Notes: generated by a model from the sequence alone, not told the origin. A stretch of 61,483 nt of DNA from JAAZNO01 sp012798275 (GCA_035347995.1 DAOPQD010000009.1:1-61483), one strand, 5' to 3'. Numbered from the stretch's first letter, positions 32,020 through 40,629 are shown. Numbers and translations: made by a program.

Positions 32020-33277
32020 GGGCCTTCCCGAAAATGATGAAGTCAAAGGGCAAGTGGATGGGGTGGCCTCTTGGATACTGGCGTTGCTGGCGCTGCTGGC
32101 CCTGGCGGCCGCGTTGCTGGGGCGCGTGCTGACGTCTGGGACTCCCCTCACCGTTGGCTCTTTGCTGTGGGCGGCGCTGGTGGGATGGCTGCCTCTGCTG
32201 TTGGCGGTGCTCCTGGCGGTGTGGATCGCGGCGCGCTTTGCACAGCGCTTCTATGATTTGCCAGCGCTGAAAGATGGCTTTCACCTCCTGGGTTACCTCC
32301 GGAGGGATCGCCCCGACTTCCCGCCGACGTTTTCTGTGGCCCGACAGGGTAAAGTGCGCCATCACGACGTGCTCATGGAGCGCGTCGGCGGCCCCGGGAA
32401 GCTCTTCGTCGCTTCGGATTCGGCGGTGATTTTGCAGCGCAATGGGCGCCTCACGCGCCTGCTGCGTCAGCCGGAGGCCGGCCCGGTGCAGATGTTCCAG
32501 CTGGAGCCTTTTGAGAAAGTCTGGGACGTGTTGGATTTGCGCCCGCATCGCTGGGTCTATGACGTGGAAGCGATCACGAAAGACGGCCTCCCCATCACGT
32601 ATGCGGCTGACGTGCGTTTTCAGATTGACCTGCGGGGCACGCCGGAGGAACAGGAAGCCGCCATCTGGCGGGCCGCGACGTGCACGTGGATTCGTGACGC
32701 CTGGCGCACGGAGCCGGATCGTTTGATGACCTGGCCCAAGCGGGTGATCATCAGCGCGACCGAAGGGGCTTTTCGCAACATCCTGGGGCGCTACCTGTTG
32801 GATGATCTGCTCGCGGGGCAACGCCGGGCGCAGCTGCGGAAGGACCTGGAACAGGCGCTGAACGAGGCCCTTCCCGGCTTCGGCGTGCGCTTGCTCAGTG
32901 TGGAGCTGGGAGATCTCAAGGTGGATGACCGTGTGGTGCGGCAGTGGCGGGAGGTCTGGAAGGCCGAGAAGACGCGCCAGATGCATCTCGCACTCGCCGA
33001 GGGCCTGGTTGACCGTGCGCAGGCCGTCGAATTAGCGAAGACGGAAGTCCAGCGTGACATCCTGCAGAAAACCCTGGAGCGCCTCAAGGAGATTCAAAAG
33101 GACGACGGCGAGAAGATTCCGGCGCGGCTGGTGCTGTTGAGCTGCATCGAGGTTATTAAGCAGACACAGTTCAGCCTGCAACTCTTCCTGCCGCGGGACA
33201 TCATCAGCGTGTTTGATGCGGTGCAGACGCAGCTGCGCCTCAGAGAGGGACCTCCTGACGGCTCCACGGGATCCTGA
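32006..33277 (+). CDS. SPFH/band 7-like membrane protein
   Basis: A 423-residue protein with two hydrophobic helices (about 22-75), then a clear SPFH pattern: FEKVWDVLDLRPHRWVY, AITKDGLPITYAADVRFQI, and further on the FGVRLLSVELGDLKVDDRVV helix-strand unit. A charged helical segment follows (about 320-370, rich in Lys/Glu/Gln). It overlaps the preceding SPFH gene by 14 nt, so the two are probably translated together and may form a mixed ring. There is no nfeD or FtsH-type gene beside them, unlike classical stomatin or HflK/C loci. HflK/HflC-like roles are a guess. Confidence 0.72.
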   Translation: MKKHEGLPENDEVKGQVDGVASWILALLALLALAAALLGRVLTSGTPLTVGSLLWAALVGWLPLLLAVLLAVWIAARFAQRFYDLPALKDGFHLLGYLRRDRPDFPPTFSVARQGKVRHHDVLMERVGGPGKLFVASDSAVILQRNGRLTRLLRQPEAGPVQMFQLEPFEKVWDVLDLRPHRWVYDVEAITKDGLPITYAADVRFQIDLRGTPEEQEAAIWRAATCTWIRDAWRTEPDRLMTWPKRVIISATEGAFRNILGRYLLDDLLAGQRRAQLRKDLEQALNEALPGFGVRLLSVELGDLKVDDRVVRQWREVWKAEKTRQMHLALAEGLVDRAQAVELAKTEVQRDILQKTLERLKEIQKDDGEKIPARLVLLSCIEVIKQTQFSLQLFLPRDIISVFDAVQTQLRLREGPPDGSTGS

Positions 33278-34940
33278 TGCAGGGAGCGCCCTCACGCGCT
33301 GGCTCTGGGTGGCGTTGCTGTTGCTGGCCGCGGCCTTGCGGCTTTCCGGCGCGGATTGGGACGGCGGCCTTGCGGCGCACCCCGATGAGCGCTACCTCGT
33401 GGATGTCGCGCTGGCTACGCCGTTGTGGGGCGATCCGACCCTCGCGGCGCCGGAATTCCCCTATGGACATTTTCCGCTGTATGTGCTGCGTCTCCTGACG
33501 GCTCTCGCTCCTGGCGCCGACCCCCTCTATGCCGGCCGATTGCTTTCGGGGTTGCTGGGGGTGCTCCTCGTCGCGGCGGCGGGTGCGTTGGGACGATGCC
33601 TGGCCGGCAGGCGCGGCGGGCTGCTCGCTGCGGCGCTCCTGGCGTGCGCCCCCTTTGCCTTGCAGCAGGCGCGCTTCTTCACCGTGGACGTCCCCGGCGC
33701 GGTCTGTGTCTCGCTGGCGTTGCTCCTGGCGCTGCGACGGCGTTTCGGCGGCGCTGGCGCGTTCTGGGGACTGGCGATCGCCTGCAAGGCCTCGCTGATC
33801 TGGGGTGGCGCGCCCCTCCTTGTGGCGATTTTCTGCTTGTCTGGGGCTTCCCCTGCTGGTGAAACGCCTCCGCCGGGGAAGGCTCGCGCCGTGCGTCGGG
33901 TCGCCTCCCTGCTGCTGGGGGCCGCGTTGAGCTTTGTCCTGGCTTCGCCGTGGGCGGTGCTGCGTCCCGCGGCGGCCTGGCGGGGACCGTGGATCCAAAG
34001 CCTCATGGTCGCCGGGCAGCTTGATTTTCCCTACACCCGGCAATTCGTGGGCACGCTGCCGTTTCTCTATCCGCTGGCGCAGCTGGGCCTGTGGGGGATG
34101 GGGCCGGCGGCGACGCTGACGGGGCTGCTGGGGCTGCTGGGGGCCGCGGGGCGCTGGCGACGGCTTTCCCCGCCGGCGCGCCTTCTCTGGGGGGGAACGC
34201 TCGTGGGTTTCGTGGCGCTTGCCGGAGGGTATGTCAAGTTCCCCCGCTATTTGTTGCCCCTCTACCCGCTGTGGGGCGCGTGGGCCGCGGCGTTCCTCGT
34301 GCGTGGGGGCGAGGGGACGCCGGCAGAGGGCCAGGGGCGGAAGGGGAAAGTCGCGCGACGGATTGCTATCGGCGCGGTAGTCCTTTCAACGGCCCTCTTG
34401 GGCGCAGCGCAGCTCTCCCTCTACGTGCGCCCGCATCCGTGGGAGACCGCTTCCCGCTGGCTCTACGCGAACCTGCCCGAAGGGGCGCAGATTGCGGTGG
34501 AGCACTGGGATCACCCGCTGCCGATTCCCCTGCCCGAAGGGAGCGCGGAGCGGTTTGTGCAGCGGAGCCTGCCGGTGATGGACGAGGACACGCCGGAGAA
34601 GCTCGCGCAGCTGGAAGCGGCGCTGAAAACGAGCGACGTGATCGTGTGGGCCAGCGCACGGGGATATGGAGCGCTGGCGCGTCAGCCGGAGCGGTATGCG
34701 GCGACCCTGGCATGGTACGCGCGCGTGATGACAGAGCGGCAGCTGCTGGCTTTCGGGCGCTGTCCCCGCCTGGGGCCGCTGGCATTGAGCGACGATCCCC
34801 TCGCCGACGCGGGGCTGCCGACGCCGCTGACCCTGGCGGAGCGCTGTGGCACACCCCTGGCGTTGCGGCTACCCCATTTAGATGAGAGCTTCCGCGTCTA
34901 CGACGCCCCGATGGTGTTGCTGGCGCTGCGCGCGCCGTGA
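33216..34940 (+). CDS. GT39-like membrane glycosyltransferase
   Basis: A roughly 574-residue protein with about ten hydrophobic segments. The first loop carries AAHPDERYLVD, matching the acidic (D-E) catalytic loop of GT39/PMT and ArnT-like transferases that use polyprenyl-phosphate sugars. The C-terminal 140 residues are soluble and probably outside. The start is uncertain: the frame overlaps the SPFH gene by 62 bp if begun at the ATG at 33216, and no ribosome binding site is seen there; a near-cognate start after the SPFH stop is possible. It is the last gene of the SPFH operon and converges on the FHA genes. Confidence 0.72.
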   Translation: MRCRRSCASERDLLTAPRDPDAGSALTRWLWVALLLLAAALRLSGADWDGGLAAHPDERYLVDVALATPLWGDPTLAAPEFPYGHFPLYVLRLLTALAPGADPLYAGRLLSGLLGVLLVAAAGALGRCLAGRRGGLLAAALLACAPFALQQARFFTVDVPGAVCVSLALLLALRRRFGGAGAFWGLAIACKASLIWGGAPLLVAIFCLSGASPAGETPPPGKARAVRRVASLLLGAALSFVLASPWAVLRPAAAWRGPWIQSLMVAGQLDFPYTRQFVGTLPFLYPLAQLGLWGMGPAATLTGLLGLLGAAGRWRRLSPPARLLWGGTLVGFVALAGGYVKFPRYLLPLYPLWGAWAAAFLVRGGEGTPAEGQGRKGKVARRIAIGAVVLSTALLGAAQLSLYVRPHPWETASRWLYANLPEGAQIAVEHWDHPLPIPLPEGSAERFVQRSLPVMDEDTPEKLAQLEAALKTSDVIVWASARGYGALARQPERYAATLAWYARVMTERQLLAFGRCPRLGPLALSDDPLADAGLPTPLTLAERCGTPLALRLPHLDESFRVYDAPMVLLALRAP

Positions 34941-34947
34941 GAGCCGC

Positions 34948-35376
34948 TCATTCCGTGGCGGAACGAAGCTCGAAGCGCAGGCGGGTCTCGCCAATCTGGA
35001 TTTCATCCCCTGAGGTAAGCACGCGGTTGGAACTCACCCGCTCGCCGTTGAGGTAGGTCCCGTTGTGGCTGCCCAAGTCCTCGATGTGCCATTGCCCTTC
35101 GCGCCAGACGATCAGCGCGTGATGGGCGGAGGCGAAGGGGTCTTCCAGCGGGAGGGAATTGTCGTCCGCGCGCCCCAGGCCGGTGACCGGCCCCAGGGCG
35201 AGGGTGGTTTCCTCCCCGGCTGCCGTCTGCCAGCGCAGCAGCGCCGGAGCCGGCCGCGGGATGGCCAGTTTATCCTCGCGGCGCAGGTCGCGCCACAAAA
35301 TGTACAGGGCGACGCCCAGGAAGCCGTAGAGCAAGAGCGCCAGCAGGATCCGCAGCGCTAACAGCGTCTCACCCAT
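34948..35376 (-). CDS. FHA-domain membrane protein (FhaB-like)
   Basis: A 142-residue protein from the ATG at 35376 (a GTG at 35388 is less likely). It has an N-terminal transmembrane helix (about 5-28) and a C-terminal FHA domain (62-137) with GLGRADDN, FASAHHALI and DLGSHNGTYLNGERV. FHA domains bind phosphothreonine peptides. The layout matches FhaB of actinobacteria, and the next gene upstream is FhaA-like, the usual pair. The S-R-x-H motif reads S-A-H-H, one departure from consensus. A gagg site lies about 8 nt before the ATG. Confidence 0.85.
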   Translation of the reverse strand: MGETLLALRILLALLLYGFLGVALYILWRDLRREDKLAIPRPAPALLRWQTAAGEETTLALGPVTGLGRADDNSLPLEDPFASAHHALIVWREGQWHIEDLGSHNGTYLNGERVSSNRVLTSGDEIQIGETRLRFELRSATE

Positions 35377-35391
35377 GGAGCTCCTCACCGC

Positions 35392-36177
35392 TCATGGCTG
35401 CTCCCCCTTCGGTCGTGTGTCGCCCTGCTGGACCGCCGCGGCTGGCGCGGCAGAGCTCCCTTCCACGTAAATCACTTCCAGACCGCCGAGTGAGAGGACA
35501 TCCCCCGGACGGAGGGCCACTTCCTGGATGGGATAGCCGTTGACAAAGGTTCCCCCGCTGCTGTCCAGATCCTGGAGTACGTAGCGCCCGTAGCGCAATC
35601 GCAACCGCGCATGGTAGCGCGACACTCGCCGATCTTCCAGGATCAGGTCGTTGTCGAAAGCGCGCCCAATGCTGATCATGGGCAGGCCGAGGTCGAAAAT
35701 GCGCTGCCCGCTGATGATGAGGTAGGCATTTTGTGGCGGGGTGAGGGAGTGCTTCACCAGCGCCTGGAGCTTCTCAGGCTCCAGCTCGTGGGTCTCCTCC
35801 AGCAGCGGCGCGGTGTTGAGCGCGATGATCTGCACCCCGCGCAGCGGCAGCGTTGCATCCGCGCTCAGCAGCACTTCGGGGAGGCGATTCAGGCGAATAT
35901 TCATCCGCGTCATCAGGTCGGCAAGCCCCTGGCTCAGGTCGGTCTCGATGGCGGGATGCTCGCACCGCAGGGCTTCCAGCGTGGCGGGGTGCAGCCGGAT
36001 GCGATAGCAGCCCGGCGCTTCGATTTGCCCGTCGGAGGTGAGCTGCTCCCCATCCTCGATGGCGGCGACCAACCGTCGTGCGACCTCTTGCGGCAGCAAC
36101 TGCCCGTTGAACAATCGCACAAAAGGTTCTTCCACAATCTGCTCAATCCAGTTTTCCAGCCGCATCAGGCCTTTCAT
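35392..36177 (-). CDS. FhaA-like protein (DUF3662 plus FHA domain)
   Basis: A 261-residue cytoplasmic protein. Residues 1-120 match the FhaA N-terminal domain (DUF3662): ENWIEQIVEEPFVRLFNGQLLPQEVARRL. Residues 150-238 are a canonical FHA domain with ISIGRAFDND, RRVSRYHARL and LDSSGGTFVNG (Gly171-Arg172, Ser186, His189, Asn213). In mycobacteria FhaA binds phosphorylated MviN/MurJ to control wall synthesis; a murJ gene lies 6.5 kb away here. No PknB-type kinase, RodA or PBP gene adjoins the pair, unlike the usual cluster. A TATAAT stands 7 nt before the ATG, implying a leaderless message. Confidence 0.88.
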   Translation of the reverse strand: MKGLMRLENWIEQIVEEPFVRLFNGQLLPQEVARRLVAAIEDGEQLTSDGQIEAPGCYRIRLHPATLEALRCEHPAIETDLSQGLADLMTRMNIRLNRLPEVLLSADATLPLRGVQIIALNTAPLLEETHELEPEKLQALVKHSLTPPQNAYLIISGQRIFDLGLPMISIGRAFDNDLILEDRRVSRYHARLRLRYGRYVLQDLDSSGGTFVNGYPIQEVALRPGDVLSLGGLEVIYVEGSSAAPAAAVQQGDTRPKGEQP

Positions 36178-36184
36178 AAGGCAG

Positions 36185-36212
36185 ATTATAAAGCCAAACG
36201 GTGGAACGCCAA
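36185..36212 (-). promoter_or_regulatory. Promoter of the fhaA-fhaB pair, leaderless spacing
   Basis: On the minus strand TTGGCG (plus 36207-36212), 16 nt, TATAAT (plus 36185-36190), then seven bases to the ATG at 36177. Confidence 0.7.
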
Positions 36213-36284
36213 CCGGGATTAGGACTATTGCATTTGGCCAACTGTAACAGGGATGTGGCCTAAAGATCGGGGATAGAAAGAGAA

Positions 36285-36600
36285 GTAACTGTTCAGTTGC
36301 AAAAATGTGTAGATTCCCAAGTCACTGCTGCAGATTAGGAATCAAATTTGTTCACACAGTCAGCTTTTACCCCCTATCCCCTGCCCCTTTCCCCCGCCCT
36401 GCACGGGGGAAAGGGGCACTTTCTTTTTGGGTTTTTGCAGGTGGGCACAGCCCGCCTGCAAAAACCCCCTTATTTTTCTCCCCCTCCCCAGCGGAAACGC
36501 TGAGGAAGGGGCAGGGAGAGGGACAGTCTGAAAGCTATGGATCGCAAAAGTTCATCAATTGTTGTGTTTCCTGGCTATTTGAGCCAGGCTGAACAGTCAC
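36285..36600 (+). repeat. Family A hairpin element, copy A5 (complete, 316 bp)
   Basis: The best-bounded copy. The left terminal repeat gtaactgttcag (36285-36296) and right terminal repeat ggctgaacagtcac (36587-36600) are inverted. Between them lie the left arm (with gattaggaatcaa), H1 (cccctttcccccg / cgggggaaagggg), H2 (gggtttttgcaggtgggc / gcccgcctgcaaaaaccc), a less perfect H3, and the right arm (gtctgaaagctatggat). It contains no ORF of note. It lies in the 533-bp gap between the divergent fhaA and O-antigen-ligase genes, between their two promoters. Confidence 0.85.
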
Positions 36601-36674
36601 AAAAATCCTCTCTAAAAAGTCGTTTGAGCGGGAGGGGACAAGTTTCCTGAATGCAATAGCCCCGCCGGAAGCGT

Positions 36675-36703
36675 TTGTGAGCTTTCCCCGGCGGGGGTAT
36701 AAT
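36675..36703 (+). promoter_or_regulatory. Promoter of the O-antigen ligase fusion gene, leaderless spacing
   Basis: TTGTGA (36675-36680), a 17-nt spacer and a perfect TATAAT (36698-36703), then seven bases to the ATG at 36711. There is no ribosome binding site, so the message is probably leaderless. Confidence 0.75.
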
Positions 36704-36710
36704 TTATCCC

Positions 36711-39700
36711 ATGGACAGGTGGAAATCGGCGGTTCTTTGCGGCTTTGGAGCGGTGCTGTTGGCCGTTGCCGTCTTAAGCGCATTCCAGCTCTCCGCGCGG
36801 CAACAGTATCTGACGCGCGGCTGGGAGACCGAGGCGCCGTCACCATTCCCGGACACGAGTTATCCACCTCTGTGCGTGAATGCTGCCCTGGAACAGTATG
36901 ACCCGCAGCGCCTGGAGTGGGCGCTCGACCTCGCGGCAAAGGGCGGTTTCACCTGGGTGCGGCAGCGGTTCCCGTGGTCGGAGATCGAACCGGAGCCGGG
37001 GCGTTTTGAATGGGCCCCCTGGGACGCCATAGTCGCCGGCGCCGTGGAGCGGGGCCTGCAGCTGTTGCCTGTGCTCACTTCCCCGCCGGCATGGGCGGGC
37101 ATGCCGCCTGATCCTGAGGCTTTCGCGCGTTTTGCCGCCGCCCTGGCGAATCACTACTCCGCGCAGCTGGTCTACTACCAGATCGGGCACAATCCCAATC
37201 TCGGCGAAACCTGGGGTGGAAAAGCGGATCCGCTCGCCTACGCCGACCTGCTCGCCCATGCGGCTCCCGCCATCCGCGCCGCTGACCCGGACGCGCGCAT
37301 CGTCCTGGGCGGGTTGGCCCCGACCGTCGAAGATGGCCCGATCAACTACAATGAGCCACGCTTTCTGGAGCTCCTTGTCGCTGCGGGCGCCTCTCCGTAC
37401 TACGATGTAGTTGCCGTACAGCCGTTGGGCTTCAGCACCGGCCCGGAAGATCGCGACGTCGCTCTGACGCGCCTGAATTTTTCGCGGGCGGTATTGCTGC
37501 GGGAAACTCTCGTGGCGTTGGGCGAGGGCGACAAGGCGCTGTGGGCCACTCTTATGGGTTGGAACAGTCTGCCAGCAGATTGGCCCGGTCCGGCCTCCAT
37601 TTGGGGACAGGTTGATCCGCAGACGCAGGCCGGGTACACGACGGCGGCGTTAGCGCGCGCGGAATCCGAATGGCCCTGGATGGGCGTGATGTGCATTAAT
37701 AACCTGCAGCCGCGTCCGGCGGATCCCGCCCGCGCCGTTCCTGACGCTGAGGAGCATTGGGGGTTCGCGCTGATCGGTCCCGACGGCGAGCCACGGCCCC
37801 TCTATACGGCGCTGCAGGCGTGGGCCGCGCGACCGAGGGTGGCGCACGCCGGCGCGTATCCCGCGAGCTCGCCGTTGATCACCTACACCGGCGGCTGGCG
37901 GCTGGGCCCGTTGGGCGCCGACATCCCGTTGAACGCCAGCGCAGAGGCCGGGGACGCCCGGGCGACCCTCACTTTTGAGGGCACGGGGGTGCAGCTGACC
38001 GTGCGGCGTGGCGCTTATCTGGCCTTCCTCTTTGTCACGGTAGATGGCCAGCCGGCCTCCGCGCTCCCGCGTGATGAAGCCGGGCGCGCTTACGTGGTGC
38101 TCTACGATCCGCTGGCCCAGGTGGAGACGGTGACGCTGGCGCGCGGCCTGCCCTATGGGACCCACACGGTCGAGCTCCTTGCCGATCGCGGCTGGTATCA
38201 ATGGGCGCTGGTGGACTGGCGCGTGTTGGATGAGCCCTCTACCTTGCCCTGGCCCGTTGTCACGGGAGTGCTCATGGTCCTCGGCGTGCTGAGCATGGGG
38301 ATGGCCGCCCGGCATGTGGAGTGGCGCGCTGTTGTGGCGGGGGTGCGCGCGGCCTATGCGCGCCTTGGCACGCCGGGACAGGTGCTGTTGGGCACAGCGG
38401 TGAGCGCGATTTTCGGCCTCGCTTCCTGGACGGTGTGGGCGCAGGGCGCATTCCGGCGTTTGGGAGAAGGCGCCGGTTGGGGAGCCCTGGCGCTGGCTGT
38501 CGGGCTGTGCTACTTCTCGCCGTGGGTGGGGGTCGCTCTCGTCAGCGGCGTGCTCTTGCTCGTGCTGACCCTGTTGCAGCCGGGGATGGGCCTGGCGATG
38601 ACCCTTGCCGCGGCGCCCTTCTATCTGCATCCCGTCTCGTTGTTTGGACGCTCCTTTGCGCTCTCTGAACTGCTGTTGTTGCCCGCCCTGGCGGGGTGCG
38701 CGGCGCAGATCCTCGTCGCGCGGCGCCGCGGCGGACGTGAAGCGCAACCTCTGTGGCATTCGACGTTTGCGGCGACGGGGGCCTTGCTCGCTACGGCGGT
38801 GGTGGCGACGTTGCTGGCGCAACATCGTCACGAGGCGGTGCGCGAGCTGCGGTTAGTGCTTCTGGAGCCGGCGTTGTTCTACGCGGCCTTGATCCTCACG
38901 CCGTTGGAGGGACGCGAGCGGCGGCGGATCCTGGATTTCTGGCTGGCGAGCGCCGTGGCGATCGCCGTCATTGGCCTGGTGCAGTATTTCGTCCTGGGCG
39001 ACGTGATCACCGCGGAAGGCGGGGTGCCGCGGCTGCGCAGCATCTACGGCTCGCCGAACAATGTGGGGCTGTATCTGGGACGCGCCTGGCCCGTGCTCCT
39101 GGTCGAGTTGGGGCAGCGATGGCGTGCGGGCCGGAAAGATCGCCGTTTCTGGTTCACGGCTGCCGGGCTGGTCTGCGTCGGCGCGGCGCTGGGGCTCAGT
39201 CTCTCGCGCGGCGCGATCCTGCTGGGAATTCCGGCGGGCCTGTTCACGCTGGGGATGCTGGCGGGGCGACGCTGGCGCAAGGTGATGTTGCTGGGCCTGT
39301 GCATACTCGTCGTGGCACTCATCCCGTTGTTTTCCACCCCGCGCTTTGCAGCGCTGTTGAATCCCGCGAGCGGCACCGCTTTGCTGCGCGTGTCATTGTG
39401 GCGCAGCGCCTGGACGATGTTCCGCGAGCACCCGTGGGTGGGGGTCGGCCCGGACAACTTCCTCTATGCCTATCGCACGCGCTACGTTTTGCCGACGGCG
39501 TGGGAGGAATTCAACCTTTCGCACCCCCACAACTGGATTTTGGACTTTGCGACGCGCCTGGGGCTGCCGGGCCTGCTGGCCTTCCTGGCGTTGCAGGTGG
39601 GATTCTGGCGCCGCGTCCTGCGTCTGACGCGCCAGGAGGGCGCGGGGAAGGCATTGGCCAGCGGGCTGGCGGCTTCGATGGCGGTGATGCTGGCGCACGG

Positions 39701-39797
39701 TTTGGTGGATGCCTCGTTCTTCTACGTGGATCTCGCCTACGTCTTTTTCCTGACGCTGGCGGCGGTGGAGTGGCTGGGGCAAGGTGCGCTTGATTAA
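36711..39797 (+). CDS. Pseudo-glycosidase (GH39/GH5-like) fused to an O-antigen ligase domain
   Basis: A 1028-residue protein. After an N-terminal helix (5-28) comes a TIM-barrel-like domain (about 55-375) of the GH39/GH5 kind: GFTWVRQRFPWSEIEPEPG, the position of the usual WNEPN reads GHNPN (Glu replaced by Asn161), and the usual TE-x-GW reads TLMGW (Glu replaced by Leu281). A beta-sandwich segment follows (about 390-505), then about twelve membrane helices containing the Wzy/WaaL (O-antigen ligase) domain with YGSPNNVGLYLGRAWP, LSLSRGAILLGIPAG, HPWVGVGPDNF and LSHPHNWILDFATRLG. The fusion would place a glycan-binding domain next to a glycan ligase or polymerase outside the membrane. Dead-enzyme status is inferred from motif alignment by eye. 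Confidence 0.82.
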   Translation: MDRWKSAVLCGFGAVLLAVAVLSAFQLSARQQYLTRGWETEAPSPFPDTSYPPLCVNAALEQYDPQRLEWALDLAAKGGFTWVRQRFPWSEIEPEPGRFEWAPWDAIVAGAVERGLQLLPVLTSPPAWAGMPPDPEAFARFAAALANHYSAQLVYYQIGHNPNLGETWGGKADPLAYADLLAHAAPAIRAADPDARIVLGGLAPTVEDGPINYNEPRFLELLVAAGASPYYDVVAVQPLGFSTGPEDRDVALTRLNFSRAVLLRETLVALGEGDKALWATLMGWNSLPADWPGPASIWGQVDPQTQAGYTTAALARAESEWPWMGVMCINNLQPRPADPARAVPDAEEHWGFALIGPDGEPRPLYTALQAWAARPRVAHAGAYPASSPLITYTGGWRLGPLGADIPLNASAEAGDARATLTFEGTGVQLTVRRGAYLAFLFVTVDGQPASALPRDEAGRAYVVLYDPLAQVETVTLARGLPYGTHTVELLADRGWYQWALVDWRVLDEPSTLPWPVVTGVLMVLGVLSMGMAARHVEWRAVVAGVRAAYARLGTPGQVLLGTAVSAIFGLASWTVWAQGAFRRLGEGAGWGALALAVGLCYFSPWVGVALVSGVLLLVLTLLQPGMGLAMTLAAAPFYLHPVSLFGRSFALSELLLLPALAGCAAQILVARRRGGREAQPLWHSTFAATGALLATAVVATLLAQHRHEAVRELRLVLLEPALFYAALILTPLEGRERRRILDFWLASAVAIAVIGLVQYFVLGDVITAEGGVPRLRSIYGSPNNVGLYLGRAWPVLLVELGQRWRAGRKDRRFWFTAAGLVCVGAALGLSLSRGAILLGIPAGLFTLGMLAGRRWRKVMLLGLCILVVALIPLFSTPRFAALLNPASGTALLRVSLWRSAWTMFREHPWVGVGPDNFLYAYRTRYVLPTAWEEFNLSHPHNWILDFATRLGLPGLLAFLALQVGFWRRVLRLTRQEGAGKALASGLAASMAVMLAHGLVDASFFYVDLAYVFFLTLAAVEWLGQGALD

Positions 39798-39818
39798 TTG
39801 GCGTCCCCCGTCTATAAT
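39790..39818 (+). promoter_or_regulatory. Promoter of the DUF4230-truD-murJ gene group
   Basis: TTGATT (39790-39795), 17 nt, TATAAT (39813-39818). The -35 box overlaps the stop region of the preceding gene. The -10 box sits within the small inverted repeat ccccc / ggggg. Confidence 0.75.
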
Positions 39819-39879
39819 GGGGGAGTTGGCGCAGGGCGCACGGCCGTGACCGTGCCGGGCCTGCATCATGGAGACGTGA

Positions 39880-40593
39880 ATGGAGCAAAAAGGAAGCAAA
39901 ACGCGGGTTTTGTGGATTTTGCTGGCGCTGATGCTGATCTGCGGCATTCTGGCAGTCGTGGGGGGGCAGCAGCTGCTCAACCGTCCCAAGTCGTCGGCGC
40001 CGACGTTAGGGCTGCCCACGGGGCTGATTCCGCAGCCGACGCCGACCATTTACCCCAGCGCGGTCACCGTCATCGAGCAGGTGCAGATGCTGGGACGTCT
40101 GGAGACGGTCTCTTATCACATTGAAAAAGTGGTCACGGCGGAATCGGGGCAGGGGCCCTTGGGCTTCCTGCTGGGCGATAAACTGTTGCTGATCGCGCGG
40201 GGGACGGTCATCGCGGGAGTGGATTTGAGCCAGGTCGGGCCGGAGGACGTATTGATCACTGACGAGGGCACGATCTACTTCCGGCTTCCCAAAGCCACCG
40301 TCTTCATGGCAACTTTAGATAACCAGCGCACGGAGATCTACGATCGCCGCACCGGGTTGGTGGGGATGAATCCGCAGCTGGAGACGGCAGCGCGCCAACA
40401 GGCAGAGCTGCTCATCAGAGAGGCGGCGGAGGAAGACGGGGTGCTGGCAAAGGCAGACGAGAATGCCCGCCAGGTCATGCGCTCCCTACTGCTGGCGCTG
40501 CGGTTGGAGCACGTGATCTTCGTGGACGAGCTGCCCACGCTGACCCCCTCGCCGACGCCGGGCATCACCCTCACCCCCATGGCCATACCATAA
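39880..40593 (+). CDS. DUF4230 family membrane-anchored protein
   Basis: A 237-residue protein with one N-terminal helix (about 9-28), a Pro-rich link, then a DUF4230-like domain: VTVIEQVQMLGRLETVSYHIEK, LLLIARGTVIAGVDLSQV, FRLPKATVFMATLDNQRTEIYDR, and a helical tail. Its function is unknown. The C-terminal tail LTPSPTPGITLTPM is low complexity. It has its own promoter and is the first gene before truD, 36 bp away. Confidence 0.8.
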   Translation: MEQKGSKTRVLWILLALMLICGILAVVGGQQLLNRPKSSAPTLGLPTGLIPQPTPTIYPSAVTVIEQVQMLGRLETVSYHIEKVVTAESGQGPLGFLLGDKLLLIARGTVIAGVDLSQVGPEDVLITDEGTIYFRLPKATVFMATLDNQRTEIYDRRTGLVGMNPQLETAARQQAELLIREAAEEDGVLAKADENARQVMRSLLLALRLEHVIFVDELPTLTPSPTPGITLTPMAIP

Positions 40594-40629
40594 CCCTTTA
40601 GCATTGGATCCACGGAAGGGACATCATCC

